This document shows, in pieces, positions 15,650 through 24,763 of a stretch of 64,000 nucleotides of DNA. The DNA is from Roseibium aggregatum. GTDB lineage: Bacteria > Pseudomonadota > Alphaproteobacteria > Rhizobiales > Stappiaceae. Every line of letters starts with the position of its first letter. Position 1 is the first letter of the stretch. Made by a program: the position numbers and the translations under genes. Location: positions 1,054,001-1,118,000 of the forward strand of contig NZ_JAEKJZ010000001.1 in the NCBI RefSeq assembly GCF_017309185.1, written 5' to 3'. The notes below the pieces were generated by a model. It made no database searches. It saw only the letters and a program-made list of their open reading frames with translations, and was not told where the DNA came from.

Positions 15650-16302
15650 GCGCTCAAGGCCTTCTTGGTCGCAAGCAGCGCTTCCGCCTCGTCGGCGATG
15701 GCCGCAATGTCCCGCGCTGCCGGGCCGTCCGGCATGGTCAGGGTAGGTGTCGCGCCGAACAAACCGGCTTCCGCATAGGCGACCCGGTTCGGCATTTCGC
15801 TGGCAAGCAGCGGGAAGCCGCCTTCCTCGAGTTCCGCCCGGATGTGGCGGGAAATCACGCTGCCCCGGATCGTTTGCGTCAGGACACAGCGGAAGGTCGG
15901 GGCCCAGCCCTTGACCCCGCTCATGAGGGTCTTGACCGTGTCCATCATCCGGTCGACATCGAGCGGCGATGCCTTGACCGGGATCAGGACCAGATCCGCG
16001 ACGGCGAGCGCGGCCACCGTGATATCGCTGTCGAAGCCGGGCGTGTCGACTATCGTGACGGAGTGCATGGGACTTTGCTGCTGGATCGCGGTCCACACGG
16101 ATTTGTCGGCCTGCTCCAGAACATCCACGCCGCCAAGAGCCAGTTCCCGCTCGGCCAGCCGCATGATCGAGCGCTGCGGATCGGCGTCGACGAGCAGAGG
16201 ATTGAAACCCTTCGATTTCCAGTGAATGGCGAGACTGCTGGCCAGTGTCGACTTGCCGCTCCCCCCCTTCAAGGAGGCAATGGTCACGACAGATCCACTC
16301 AT
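15646..16302 (-). CDS. ParA/MinD-like ATPase
   Basis: The 218-residue protein begins with a deviant Walker A motif KGGSGKST at residues 12-19, followed by VDADPQRS (A' motif) and IVDTPGFDSD (Walker B). This identifies the ParA/MinD/Soj superfamily in its short form, without an N-terminal DNA-binding extension. Such ATPases position plasmids, chemoreceptors, carboxysomes or other cargo. No ParB or parS-like repeats are seen nearby and the partner gene encodes a membrane protein, so cargo positioning is more likely than plasmid partition. The promoter should lie in the 96 bases between 16303 and the stop of the next gene. Confidence 0.88.
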   Translation of the reverse strand: MSGSVVTIASLKGGSGKSTLASSLAIHWKSKGFNPLLVDADPQRSIMRLAERELALGGVDVLEQADKSVWTAIQQQSPMHSVTIVDTPGFDSDITVAALAVADLVLIPVKASPLDVDRMMDTVKTLMSGVKGWAPTFRCVLTQTIRGSVISRHIRAELEEGGFPLLASEMPNRVAYAEAGLFGATPTLTMPDGPAARDIAAIADEAEALLATKKALSA

Positions 16303-16398
16303 GGCTGCACCCCGCTGATTCCCCGCCAGATCATGTAAATTTTAACAAATTCTGACTGGAAAGCCATGGAAGACAAGACGAGCAACCGCTGGCAGGAG

Positions 16399-17439
16399 CT
16401 ATTTCCCGCCTGTAAGAAAGGCTTGAGTGCGCTGCGCCACGTTTGCCGAGATGTTTTCGAAAAACAGCGGGTAGTCGAAACTGTGATAGACGCCTTTGGC
16501 AAAGAAACGGCTCTCCAGCCGCTTCGGATCCTTCGCAACGACGGCCAGTCCGCCGTCGGCGATCTGGGCGGAGGCGAAACCAGGCAGGGTTTCGGAGCTG
16601 CCGTCTTCGTTGAAGAAGGTCGAACCGAGGTTGAGACTGGCGGGCGCGAGCGCCGTATCGCGGGTCCAGGTCAGCGGATTGACGACGATGGCGCCCGGCT
16701 GGATGAGCGGAGACAGGCTCTGTTTCCCGGGGGCGACGGAATTGTAGCTGACGAAACAGCCGGTCTGGTGGGGGAGGTCACAGATCTCGATAGCCGGATT
16801 GTCCTTCAGGTCCTGTTCCGTCAGCGACCAGCCGACGACATAGCCGGCGATCACCCGGTCCTCCACGCCGATCTTGCCCCAGTGATGCACCAGGAGCTGG
16901 GTCAGAACGTACGATCCCTGGCTGTGCGCGGCCAGAATGACGGGCCGGCCGTTGTTGTGATTCTCCAGGTAGTAGGCAAAGGCCCTGCGGACGTCCTCCT
17001 CGCCATAGGCGACAATCGCATCGCGCTCGGCCTCCGGAAGATTGAAACCGGCGAGGTTCATCTGCCGGTAGAGGGGAGCGTAAAGGTTGGCCTGACCGGA
17101 AAAAGCATGCGCTTCCGACGCGACGCTCATGGCCGCTCCCTCAATCAGGTCCTTGCGCTCGATATTCATCAGCCAGGCGGATGTATCGTAGAGAACCGTC
17201 GGATAGACCCAGAAGATGTCGACGCCGAAGCGGTCCGGATCGTCCGGCTTGTCAAGCCAGCTTGCCGCCTGCGCGTAGTCGGGAGCGGGCGGCACATCCG
17301 CCTTGTTGAAGGGCGGCAGCTTCGACTTGCCGTCCGCCGCCGGTGCTTCCTGGAGGAAAACGGAAAGAAGGGCGGCGAGGAAGACTGCAATCCGCATTGC
17401 TTTTGGACGTGGAGAACATTTTCGGGCGCAGGTCAGCAT
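16399..17439 (-). CDS. DUF3089 alpha/beta-hydrolase family, exported
   Basis: The protein has 346 residues from ATG 17439, which has GGAG seven bases upstream. A second ATG at 17397 would give a shorter signal peptide. The N-terminal signal (AVFLAALLSVFL, cut near APAADG) implies export. The DUF3089 hallmarks are visible: VDIFWVYPT near residue 70 and the nucleophile elbow AAHSQGS. The family is an alpha/beta-hydrolase group with no settled substrate. Two Cys pairs could form disulphides (ICDLPHQTGC). It is transcribed toward the ParA gene, but 96 bases separate them. Confidence 0.8.
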   Translation of the reverse strand: MLTCARKCSPRPKAMRIAVFLAALLSVFLQEAPAADGKSKLPPFNKADVPPAPDYAQAASWLDKPDDPDRFGVDIFWVYPTVLYDTSAWLMNIERKDLIEGAAMSVASEAHAFSGQANLYAPLYRQMNLAGFNLPEAERDAIVAYGEEDVRRAFAYYLENHNNGRPVILAAHSQGSYVLTQLLVHHWGKIGVEDRVIAGYVVGWSLTEQDLKDNPAIEICDLPHQTGCFVSYNSVAPGKQSLSPLIQPGAIVVNPLTWTRDTALAPASLNLGSTFFNEDGSSETLPGFASAQIADGGLAVVAKDPKRLESRFFAKGVYHSFDYPLFFENISANVAQRTQAFLTGGK

Positions 17440-17651
17440 CAAACGACTCCAAGGGTCTCGCCCGCCGACAATCGGTCAGGTCTCATTACCCGATATTGAG
17501 CATGGGTGAACACCGCCTATCAAGGGACACCGGACGGGCTGCCGCAGCTTTCAACGGCAGAAACGGAACGGACAGGGAAAAGGCGCTGTTCTAAGGCCCG
17601 GTCGGGGGCGATCTCCGCATCCCCGGAAGAGCTCGCACTCCTCTCAGTTCC

Positions 17652-18248
17652 TCAAGCGGGACGTCGCGCGATCAGGTCGATCAGGGCGGAGCGCCCCGAA
17701 TGGCCGGCGCCTTCGCTGAGCTCCTCCTCGTACTCTTCGAGGCGAAGGATGTCCCAGTCGGCGAAACGGTCCGTCAGCAAGTCCTTTGTATAGAGGTTTG
17801 CCTCCGCCGACGGCCCGCCGGTTTTATAGTCCAGCTGCTTTGGCGTGTAGCCATGCAGGAGCAACAGCCCGCCGGGTTTCAGTGTTTGTTCAATTCCGTC
17901 GAAGATGGCGGAGCGTAGGTCCGGCGGAGCGAACTGAATGAAGATCGCGGCGACGACATCGTAGGCCGACGCCGTCCACTCCCAGGTGGTTACGTCGGCC
18001 AGCCGGAAGTCCACCTCGACGGCCTTGTCCTCAGCGAGGCGGCGCGCCTTCTCAAGCCCCCTGGCGGAATTGTCCATCGCCGTGACCCGCAGACCTCTTT
18101 GCGCCATGAAAACCGAATTGCGCCCCTCGCCATCGGCGACGGCGAGCGCCTTCTCGCCCGGTTTCAGCAAGTCGGCATTCCGCTCCAAAAACGCACTTGG
18201 CGCCGTTCCGAAGACATAGGCATCCGTTGCATAGCGTTCATCCCACAT
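17652..18248 (-). CDS. SAM-dependent methyltransferase, TehB-like
   Basis: The 198-residue class I methyltransferase starts MWDERYATDAYVFGTAPS, the opening seen in TehB/thiopurine-like small methyltransferases. Motif I is ALAVADGEGRNSVFMA, followed by the acidic MDNSARGLEKA; motif III is TLKPGGLLLLHGYTP. A GAGGAA eight bases before the ATG supports the start. Related proteins methylate small molecules, tellurite or selenite. The true substrate cannot be read from the sequence. It is monocistronic by appearance, with more than 200 bases before the DUF3089 gene. Confidence 0.8.
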   Translation of the reverse strand: MWDERYATDAYVFGTAPSAFLERNADLLKPGEKALAVADGEGRNSVFMAQRGLRVTAMDNSARGLEKARRLAEDKAVEVDFRLADVTTWEWTASAYDVVAAIFIQFAPPDLRSAIFDGIEQTLKPGGLLLLHGYTPKQLDYKTGGPSAEANLYTKDLLTDRFADWDILRLEEYEEELSEGAGHSGRSALIDLIARRPA

Positions 18249-18308
18249 CCAAGTTGTTCCTCGAAGGTCCTGGGGCTCCGGCGGTTAGCGCAGGCCCGGC
18301 TGAAAAGG

Positions 18309-19097
18309 TTACCGCTGACGCATGCAGCGAACGGTGTCCTGCGGCGTGACAATCATCGCCTCGTCTCCTTTCGTGTGCATCTCCAGGGCGCCGAACTTGT
18401 AAAGCGTCCCGCTTGCGCTGGGGGCTTGAACCAGGGTCGCCGAATTGCTTCCCAGGGAGATGGTCGCCACGGACGTGGACTGCGAATTGTCGAAGGTCAG
18501 ATAGAAGTGGGAGCCGTCGTCGCAGTTGTAGGTGAACGGGCCTTCCGGAGCGGGTGGTGTGGCGGCATCGGTTGCTGCAAAAGTCTGTTGGCAATGGTCG
18601 AGAAAGCTGCGGACCGGTGCGTTTGCGCCGCGCAGTGGAACGGAACGCATTTCCTCGCCGGGCAGCCCGTACAGGAGCGCATCGCCCTGGCCAAGTGCGT
18701 TCCAGAACGGGTCCTCCACGCCGATCATCACCTCCACGCCTGCATATTCATCGCTCTGGATCGAGACGGTACCGGAAAAGACCGTCTGATAGGCGCCTGT
18801 CGAGAAGATGACCTCGACAACGTCACCATTGTTGCGCGCGCCGAAGTTCAGCGCCAGCATCAGCGGAATGCCCGGTCCCTTGGCGCGCGCCTCACAAAAC
18901 GCGTTCAGCGCCCAGGCGTCGGTCTCGGGAATTCCATAGGTCAATGTATATGACCTCCCGCCATTTTCGTCATCGTATCCCGATTGTTGCCATTGGGCGC
19001 CGTCGGCGGATTGTGCTACGGCCGGCAAGGCCGGTCCGCAAAGCGTTGCTGCAAGGACGGCGATATTCATGAGTTTCTTCGTGTGCTCTCGGATCAA
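18309..19097 (-). CDS. Secreted protein with C-terminal MliC lysozyme-inhibitor domain
   Basis: TTG 19097 is preferred because a GGAG lies eight bases upstream and it supplies a basic n-region (REHTKKL) to the signal peptide. ATG 19070 is the alternative. Cleavage is likely after LPAVAQS. Residues of roughly the last 75 (YNCDDGSHFYLTFD, LVQAPSASGTLYKFG) match the MliC fold that blocks C-type lysozyme, with Cys residues placed for the disulphide. The N-terminal 130-residue part, with several Cys and Gly, is not recognised. A role in protecting the cell wall in the periplasm is likely for the C-terminus. Confidence 0.72.
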   Translation of the reverse strand: MIREHTKKLMNIAVLAATLCGPALPAVAQSADGAQWQQSGYDDENGGRSYTLTYGIPETDAWALNAFCEARAKGPGIPLMLALNFGARNNGDVVEVIFSTGAYQTVFSGTVSIQSDEYAGVEVMIGVEDPFWNALGQGDALLYGLPGEEMRSVPLRGANAPVRSFLDHCQQTFAATDAATPPAPEGPFTYNCDDGSHFYLTFDNSQSTSVATISLGSNSATLVQAPSASGTLYKFGALEMHTKGDEAMIVTPQDTVRCMRQR

Positions 19098-19674
19098 TGC
19101 GTGCACTCCACATAAGTTCCTGCGAGTGCCACACCCGGCGACCTGCAGATGATGCATTCCCACCGGAAGCCGTCGCCGCCGGAAAATCGAACCGCGCCGG
19201 GATCGCCGGCGGCTTTCCGTTCAAGTTAAGCGGCCACGACCGTTTGATCCAGTCCGACTTGCTGCTGCTCCTCTGCCGCTGTCGGAGGGATGGTTCTGAT
19301 GGCACCGTGAGATCCGGGTGGTTGAACCGGTTACCCTGTTTGGGGGAGAGCCCTGTTCGATGAAACCTGGCCAGACCCTGGAGCTCGCCTGAACCGCCAG
19401 ACCAGTCAGTCGTCCGAAAACCGTTAACTTCCGGGTCGCCAGGAGACCGTGCAAAAGACGCTTGTAATTGATGCGGAGAAAAGAGGCCTCACCTAAGACG
19501 CAGGGGACGAAACGCTCCGGACACATGGGTAACTCTTGCCGTTCTTCGGGAGGTGTCGATGCCGTGGCAAGAGGTGTCCAAAGTGGAGGAAGGACTTCAG
19601 TCTGTCGCACCTGTTTTCCTGGTCAAGGAAACAGGTGCAGACGCGGTTTTGCATTACAGGATGGAGTTGCCGGA
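19098..19674. other. 577-bp intergenic region
   Basis: No convincing gene is present: short open frames here lack ribosome sites and family signatures. It should hold the promoter of the MliC-domain gene near 19100-19250 and, at its right end, a hairpin behind the RraA-like gene. Confidence 0.5.
19607..19638 (-). terminator. Hairpin downstream of the pentonate operon
   Basis: GCACCTGTTTTCCT and AGGAAACAGGTGC pair over 13 bp with one bulged T and a 5-base loop, 37 bases beyond the stop of the RraA-like gene. There is no T-run on the minus strand, so it may be a terminator or an mRNA 3' stabiliser. Confidence 0.45.
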
Positions 19675-20385
19675 TCAGCGATCGTTTTTCCGGCGCCATT
19701 CCTGGAAGTTTTTCTGGTGGGCGTCCTTGGTGCAAGGGTAAAGCCCGATGATGCTTTCTCCCTGTTTCACTCTTTCCACGACAAAGTCCTCATAGGCAGT
19801 CATTTCGATAGCCTCGTCAGCAACTTCATCAGCGATATGTGCCGGGATGACAATGACACAGTCGTCGTCTCCGACGATAATGTCGCCTGGGAATACAGGC
19901 GCATCGCCGCAACCGATTGGACAATTTAGCTCGATTGCCTCATTGGTCGTCAGGTTGGTTGGGCTGGAGGGCCTCGTGTGATAGGCGGGAATATCAAGGT
20001 CGCCGATTGTTGCCGCGTCTCTAAACCCTCCGTCGGTAACTACACCGCCGCCGCCACGCATCATGAGGCGCGTGATTAGAATATCCCCCGCCGATGCTGC
20101 GGTTGCGCTCTTGCGGCTGTCCATGACGAGCACGTGACCTTCCGGACATGTTTCGATTGCAACCCGCTGCGGGTGCTCCGGATTGCGAAATTCACTCAGC
20201 TGGTTCCGGTCTTCGCGTGCCGGCATATAGCGAAGCGTGAAGGCTGGTCCGACCATGTTCTTGCCTTTCCGGGCAACCGGGTGAACGCCCTGGATCACCT
20301 GGTTCCGCAGGCCGCGTTTGTAAAGCGCCGTCGCCAGGGTGGCGACGGAAACGCCCATGAGCTTTTGCCGGGTTTCCTCGTTCAT
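19675..20385 (-). CDS. RraA-like / HMG aldolase-family protein
   Basis: The 236-residue protein has the RraA/MenG fold signatures: DILITRLMMRGGGGVVTDGGFRD, where GG...TDGxxRD forms the metal and oxo-acid binding site of 4-hydroxy-4-methyl-2-oxoglutarate aldolases, and a C-terminal GDIIVGDDDCVIVIP segment. The residues for metal binding are kept, so an aldolase or oxaloacetate decarboxylase activity is plausible. It is the last gene of the minus-strand dehydratase operon, 12 bases after the aldehyde dehydrogenase. Its exact step in the sugar-acid pathway is not clear. It could act on a side product or a 2-oxo acid. Confidence 0.8.
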   Translation of the reverse strand: MNEETRQKLMGVSVATLATALYKRGLRNQVIQGVHPVARKGKNMVGPAFTLRYMPAREDRNQLSEFRNPEHPQRVAIETCPEGHVLVMDSRKSATAASAGDILITRLMMRGGGGVVTDGGFRDAATIGDLDIPAYHTRPSSPTNLTTNEAIELNCPIGCGDAPVFPGDIIVGDDDCVIVIPAHIADEVADEAIEMTAYEDFVVERVKQGESIIGLYPCTKDAHQKNFQEWRRKNDR

Positions 20386-20397
20386 GGTGCCTCCTCC

Positions 20398-21912
20398 TCA
20401 GGCGAAATCTGCGGGCAGGACGCCCTCGGGAATGTTCTGGTAGCAAACCGGGCGCAGGAACCGCCGGATCGAAAGGGTTCCGACTGATGTCGCGCCGAAA
20501 TTGGTCGAAGCGGGGTAGGGGCCGCCGTGAACCATGGCGTCGCACACCTCAACTCCTGTAGGAAAGCCGTTGGCGAGCACCCGCCCGGCCTTGCGCTCAA
20601 GTACAGGCAACAGGAATTTCGCGGCATCGCGATCCCCTGAATCCATATGAAGCGTTGCAGTCAGCTGGCCTTCCAGTGTTTTGGCAAGGTGCAGCATGTC
20701 CTCAAGTCCGCTGACACGCACAACAAGGCCAAGCGGACCGAAAACCTCTTCGCCAAGGGAATGATTTCCAAGGAACGTGTCGAGCTCGGTCTCGTAAAGG
20801 TTCGGCAGGGCGGAGCGCTCTTTGCTGTCCGTCGTCAGAAGTGCCGAAACACCTGCGCAGCCGTCAAAACGGGCCTTGCCTTCACGATAGGCGCTTGCGA
20901 TGCCTTCGGTCAGCATGGTCTGGGGGGCAGCCGCTTCAAGTGCCGCCTTGGCCGCAGTGACAAGTGCATCGCCTTGAGCGCCCTTGGTAACGACGGTAAT
21001 TCCCGGATTGGTGCAGAATTGGCCCGCGCCCATGATGAGCGATCCTGCCCAGCCGGTGCCGATCTCGGCGCCGCGTGCGGCGAGCGCTTCAGGCAGGACG
21101 AACATCGGGTTTACGGAGCCGAGTTCGCCGAAGAACGGAATGGGCTCTGGGCGAGCGGCGCAGAGGTCGAAGAGAGCACGGCCACCCACCAGCGATCCGG
21201 TGAAGCCGACGGCCTTGATCAGCGGGTGCTGGACGAGAGCCTGGCCGACATCGCGCTTGCCGCCCTGGATCAGGCTGAAGACGCCCGGATGTATACCACA
21301 AGACTTGAGTGCCGCGTGGACGGCCTCCGCGATGATCTCGCCGGTGCCGGGATGGGCGGAATGCCCCTTGACGACAACCGGACATCCGGCGGCGAGCGCG
21401 GCAGCAGTGTCACCACCGGCGGTCGAAAAGGCCAGCGGGAAATTGGACGCGCCGAAAACAGCGACTGGTCCAATCGGTCTCTGCATCATGCGCAATTCCG
21501 GACGCGGCAGCGGCTGGCGATCCGGCAAAGCCTCGTCTTTGCGGATATCGAGATGGGCGCCGCTTCGAATATGGGCCGCAAACAATTTCAACTGGCCGGT
21601 CGTGCGGCTGCGCTCACCGTTCAGTCGAGCCTCCGGCAGCCCGGTTTCCCGGGTTCCTATTTCGGTGATGGCTTCGGCGCGCTTTTCGATTTCCTCGGCA
21701 ATGGTGTCGAGGAACCGGGCACGGTCTTCACGGCTGGAAGCGCCAAAGCTCCAGAAAGCCTCCTCGGCCTGCTTGCAGGCTTCATCGACAAGGTCCGGTG
21801 TGCCGACGCAAAAGGCATGGGGGGAGCCATGGGCAGGTTCCGATTTGAACTGCGCGCTGGTCGCAACCCATTGACCGGCGATCAGGTGTTTGCCGTGTGG
21901 TGCAAAAGTCAT
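20398..21912 (-). CDS. 2-oxoglutarate semialdehyde (2,5-dioxovalerate) dehydrogenase
   Basis: The 504-residue aldehyde dehydrogenase is of the NADP-type KGSADH branch: GPVAVFGASNFPLAFSTAGG, VVKGHSAHPGT, catalytic Glu in FGELGSVNP and catalytic Cys in GAGQFCTNPG. It would oxidise 2-oxoglutarate semialdehyde to 2-oxoglutarate, the last step of pentonate, hydroxyproline and glucarate breakdown. It lies 15 bases after the DHDPS-family gene and just before the RraA-like gene, which fits the Weimberg-type route. The family is clear. The substrate is inferred from context. Confidence 0.88.
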   Translation of the reverse strand: MTFAPHGKHLIAGQWVATSAQFKSEPAHGSPHAFCVGTPDLVDEACKQAEEAFWSFGASSREDRARFLDTIAEEIEKRAEAITEIGTRETGLPEARLNGERSRTTGQLKLFAAHIRSGAHLDIRKDEALPDRQPLPRPELRMMQRPIGPVAVFGASNFPLAFSTAGGDTAAALAAGCPVVVKGHSAHPGTGEIIAEAVHAALKSCGIHPGVFSLIQGGKRDVGQALVQHPLIKAVGFTGSLVGGRALFDLCAARPEPIPFFGELGSVNPMFVLPEALAARGAEIGTGWAGSLIMGAGQFCTNPGITVVTKGAQGDALVTAAKAALEAAAPQTMLTEGIASAYREGKARFDGCAGVSALLTTDSKERSALPNLYETELDTFLGNHSLGEEVFGPLGLVVRVSGLEDMLHLAKTLEGQLTATLHMDSGDRDAAKFLLPVLERKAGRVLANGFPTGVEVCDAMVHGGPYPASTNFGATSVGTLSIRRFLRPVCYQNIPEGVLPADFA

Positions 21913-21927
21913 GGTTTGAAACGCCTG

Positions 21928-22827
21928 TCAGATGAGGTTGTTGGAGGTCAGGAAACCTTCAAGTTTCTGCTGCTGATCCGGTGTGAGCGGCCAGGCAGAC
22001 GGCGGCCGGGTCGGGCCACAGTCATTGCCAAGCAACTGCAGGGCGGCTTTTACGCCAGTGACGTTTGTGCCGTTCATTTCCTCTGCGCGTATGTCTTCAA
22101 AAGCGCGCATTTCGGCGATTAAGGCGTTTGCCTTGTGGTAGTTGGAGGCTTCCAGGGCAGCATGAATGGCGAGCGAGCGTTCCGGCCAGACGTTGATCAG
22201 TCCGGAAGTGAACCCGCGCGCGCCGACGGCATAGAAGGCCGGAGCCCAAACTTCTGCGAGACCGCCCACCCAGACGATGGAAGGATCGCAGGCAGCTTTC
22301 GCAGCCGCCAGTTTCTGCGGGTTCGGGGTCGCCCATTTGACGCCCTTGACACCGGGTAGGGCACACAGATCGGCAATTGCCCCGGTGCCGATGGCGTCGT
22401 TGCGGAGATAAAGCATCATCGGCAAGCCGCCGGAAGCATCCGAAATGGCCTTGATGTAGTCCACGGTTCCACGCGGTGCGACGAATGGGTCGGGTGGCTG
22501 ATGGATCATCAGTGCCGTTGCACCTGCATCTGCCGATGCCTTGGCAAGTGTGCAGGCATCGCGCAGACCGCGTCCGACTCCAGCCAGAACCGGTGCACGG
22601 CCATCAACCATAGTGCTCACTTCCCGCACCATGGTGCAGGCTTCCTCGGTGGTCAGCGCATAGAATTCGCCAGTGTTGCCGTTGACCACCGGTATGTGGA
22701 TACCGGCATCCAGAACCCGGGTAACGATGGGTTCCAGTTTGGAAGGGGCGATGTCGCCATCTTCGCCATAGGGCGTTACCAGAATGCCTGAAATGCCTGT
22801 CAGGGCCGTGTCGAGATCATGTGTCAT
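21928..22827 (-). CDS. DHDPS/NAL-family 2-keto-3-deoxy sugar acid dehydratase or aldolase
   Basis: The 299-residue TIM-barrel protein starts with the family pattern GISGILVTPYGEDG and has PVVNGNTGEFYALT, the Tyr-bearing MMLYLRNDA and the Schiff-base Lys in GVKGVKWATP. Relatives are 5-dehydro-4-deoxyglucarate dehydratase, L-2-keto-3-deoxyarabonate dehydratase and KDG aldolase. Between an IlvD-type pentonate dehydratase and a 2-oxoglutarate semialdehyde dehydrogenase, the best guess is 2-keto-3-deoxypentonate dehydratase, making the semialdehyde. An aldolase giving pyruvate is less likely in this setting. Confidence 0.82.
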   Translation of the reverse strand: MTHDLDTALTGISGILVTPYGEDGDIAPSKLEPIVTRVLDAGIHIPVVNGNTGEFYALTTEEACTMVREVSTMVDGRAPVLAGVGRGLRDACTLAKASADAGATALMIHQPPDPFVAPRGTVDYIKAISDASGGLPMMLYLRNDAIGTGAIADLCALPGVKGVKWATPNPQKLAAAKAACDPSIVWVGGLAEVWAPAFYAVGARGFTSGLINVWPERSLAIHAALEASNYHKANALIAEMRAFEDIRAEEMNGTNVTGVKAALQLLGNDCGPTRPPSAWPLTPDQQQKLEGFLTSNNLI

Positions 22828-22884
22828 TGAAAGAAGTCGCTCGGTTTGTCTGAAAGTCGCTGTTGGTCTTTATCGCTATCAATC

Positions 22885-24627
22885 TCAGTAGATGTCCGGT
22901 TCACCGGCCGCCGGACCAAATCCGGCCTCCAGGTAATCAAAGTCGCAGCCCTTGTCGGCCTGGGTCACATGACGGGCAAACATCCAGCCGTAGCCGCGCT
23001 GAAATTTGGGTTTCGGAGGCCGCCATGCTGCCCGCCGTTTCTCCAGCTCGGCTTCGTCGACCAGCATGTCCAGGCGCCGGTTGGGCAAGTCCAGCCGGAT
23101 GGTGTCTCCGGTTTCGAGCAAGGCAAGGGGGCCGCCAATATGGGACTCAGGGGCAACATGCAGGACGCAAGCGCCGTATGAGGTGCCGGACATTCGCGCA
23201 TCGGAAATGCGGAGCATGTCACGATGCCCCTGTCTGATGAGTGCTTTGGGGATCGGAAGCATGCCCCATTCGGGAAAGCCCGGGCCGCCTTGCGGGCCGG
23301 CATTTCGCAACACCAGAACATGGTCCGGCGTGACGTCGAGGTCCTCATCGTCAATAGCCGCTTTCATGTCTGGGTAGCTGTCGAAGACCAGTGCCGGTCC
23401 TTCATGGCTATGATACTTCGGATCGCAGGCTGCAGGTTTGATGACCGCGCCGTCGGGGCAAAGGTTGCCGCGCAGAACCGCGAGCGAGCCTTCATGATAA
23501 ACCGGGTTGGACAGGGGCCGAATGACGTCTTCATTGTAGACTTTTGCGCCATCCAATCCGGCGGACATCGATTTGCCGGTGACCGTGACGCAGGTTGTGT
23601 CCAGCCGCTCTTCCAGTTGTTTCATAAGCGCGCGCAGGCCGCCGGCGTAAAAGAAATCCTCCATCAGATAGTCTTTTCCTGCTGGGCGGATATTGGCAAT
23701 CAGCGGCGTGGTGCGGCCCAGCGCGTCCATGTCATCGAGGGTGAGATCCACACCCGCACGGCGGGCGATGGCGATCAGGTGGACCACGGCGTTGGTGGAG
23801 CAGCCAGTGGCCATGGCGACAGTCGCGGCATTGCGGACAGCCGCTTCCGTGACGATCTTCTCTGGCGTCAAGTCTTCCCAGACCATGTCGACGATCCGCC
23901 GTCCGCAGTCTGACGACATGCGCTGATGGCCGGAATCTGCTGCCGGAATGGAGGAGGCACCGGGAAGGGTCAGGCCGAGGGCGTCGGTGATGGCGGTCAT
24001 GGTCGATGCGGTACCCATGGTCATGCAGGTGCCGACCGAACGGGCAATGCCCCCCTGGATTCCGATCCATTCCTCGTCGGTGATCTGGCCGGCGCGGCGT
24101 TCATCCCAGTATTTCCAGGCATCTGAACCTGATCCGAGGATCTTGCCGGCGTAGTGTCCGCGCAGCATTGGCCCCGCCGGCAGGTAGATCATCGGAACGC
24201 CTGCGGTCAGGGCGCCCATGACAAGGCCCGGGGTTGTCTTGTCGCAGCCGCCCATCAGCACGACACCATCGAGCGGGTGGGAGCGGATCATTTCCTCCAC
24301 TTCCATGGCCAGCATGTTGCGGTAGAGCATGGATGTCGGCTTGGTGAAGCTCTCGTCTACAGAGAGAGAAGGCATCTCGACCGCAAACCCGCCTGCTTGG
24401 GAAACGCCGCGTTTGACGTCCTTGACCCTTTCCGGAAAATGGCCGTGGCAAGCGTTGAGTTCCGACCAGGTGTTCATGATACCGACGATCGGTCTGCCGA
24501 CGAATTCCTCTTCCGAATAACCGAGCTGCATCATGCGGGAGCGATGGCCGAAACTGCGCAAGTCATCGGGCGCGAACCAGCGTGCGCTCCTCAGCTGCTC
24601 AGGTTTCAAACGTGCATTCATGGCCAT
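22885..24627 (-). CDS. IlvD/Edd-family sugar acid dehydratase (L-arabonate dehydratase-like)
   Basis: The 580-residue protein is an Fe-S dehydratase of the IlvD/Edd family. The three cluster cysteines are visible in NACHGH, GGCDKTTPG and TGCSTNA, and the catalytic Ser region is SGTSYGACVLHVAPES. Length and the C-terminal tail fit pentonate dehydratases such as rhizobial L-arabonate dehydratase better than dihydroxy-acid dehydratase (ilvD) itself. It converts an aldonate to its 2-keto-3-deoxy form. GGAGG six bases before ATG 24627 supports the start. It is the first gene of a four-gene operon controlled from the palindromic site at 24659. Confidence 0.88.
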   Translation of the reverse strand: MAMNARLKPEQLRSARWFAPDDLRSFGHRSRMMQLGYSEEEFVGRPIVGIMNTWSELNACHGHFPERVKDVKRGVSQAGGFAVEMPSLSVDESFTKPTSMLYRNMLAMEVEEMIRSHPLDGVVLMGGCDKTTPGLVMGALTAGVPMIYLPAGPMLRGHYAGKILGSGSDAWKYWDERRAGQITDEEWIGIQGGIARSVGTCMTMGTASTMTAITDALGLTLPGASSIPAADSGHQRMSSDCGRRIVDMVWEDLTPEKIVTEAAVRNAATVAMATGCSTNAVVHLIAIARRAGVDLTLDDMDALGRTTPLIANIRPAGKDYLMEDFFYAGGLRALMKQLEERLDTTCVTVTGKSMSAGLDGAKVYNEDVIRPLSNPVYHEGSLAVLRGNLCPDGAVIKPAACDPKYHSHEGPALVFDSYPDMKAAIDDEDLDVTPDHVLVLRNAGPQGGPGFPEWGMLPIPKALIRQGHRDMLRISDARMSGTSYGACVLHVAPESHIGGPLALLETGDTIRLDLPNRRLDMLVDEAELEKRRAAWRPPKPKFQRGYGWMFARHVTQADKGCDFDYLEAGFGPAAGEPDIY

Positions 24628-24658
24628 TCAGGTCCTCCCGCGAAATTCGATGCTTGTG

Positions 24659-24674
24659 ATGTATGCGCATTCAT
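24659..24674. promoter_or_regulatory. Operator 1 of the divergent sugar-acid promoters
   Basis: ATGTATGCGCATTCAT is a 16-bp palindrome with one mismatched pair and a central CG, the usual centre of LacI-family operators. It overlaps the -10 hexamer and spacer of a minus-strand promoter (TTGACG at 24687-24682, 17-base spacer, ATACAT at 24664-24659) facing the dehydratase gene. It is probably bound by the LacI-type protein encoded at 27921. Confidence 0.72.
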
Positions 24675-24734
24675 AAATATTCGTCAATAGGATTATTCGT
24701 TCCATTTAGATAACAAATTTTGGGCTTGACTCAC

Positions 24735-24763
24735 TTGACAGGTGCTGTAGGAACAGAATGTAT
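24735..24763 (+). promoter_or_regulatory. Promoter of the TTT transporter operon
   Basis: A consensus -35 TTGACA (24735-24740), a 17-base spacer and a -10-like ATGTAT (24758-24763) lie before the transporter genes. The -10 is the left arm of operator 2, so repressor binding would block RNA polymerase directly. Confidence 0.6.

Noticed and set aside
20647..22122. A 491-codon open frame on the plus strand
   Set aside because: It lies antisense to the aldehyde dehydrogenase and next gene, has no domain motifs, and reflects high G+C third-position bias of the real gene.
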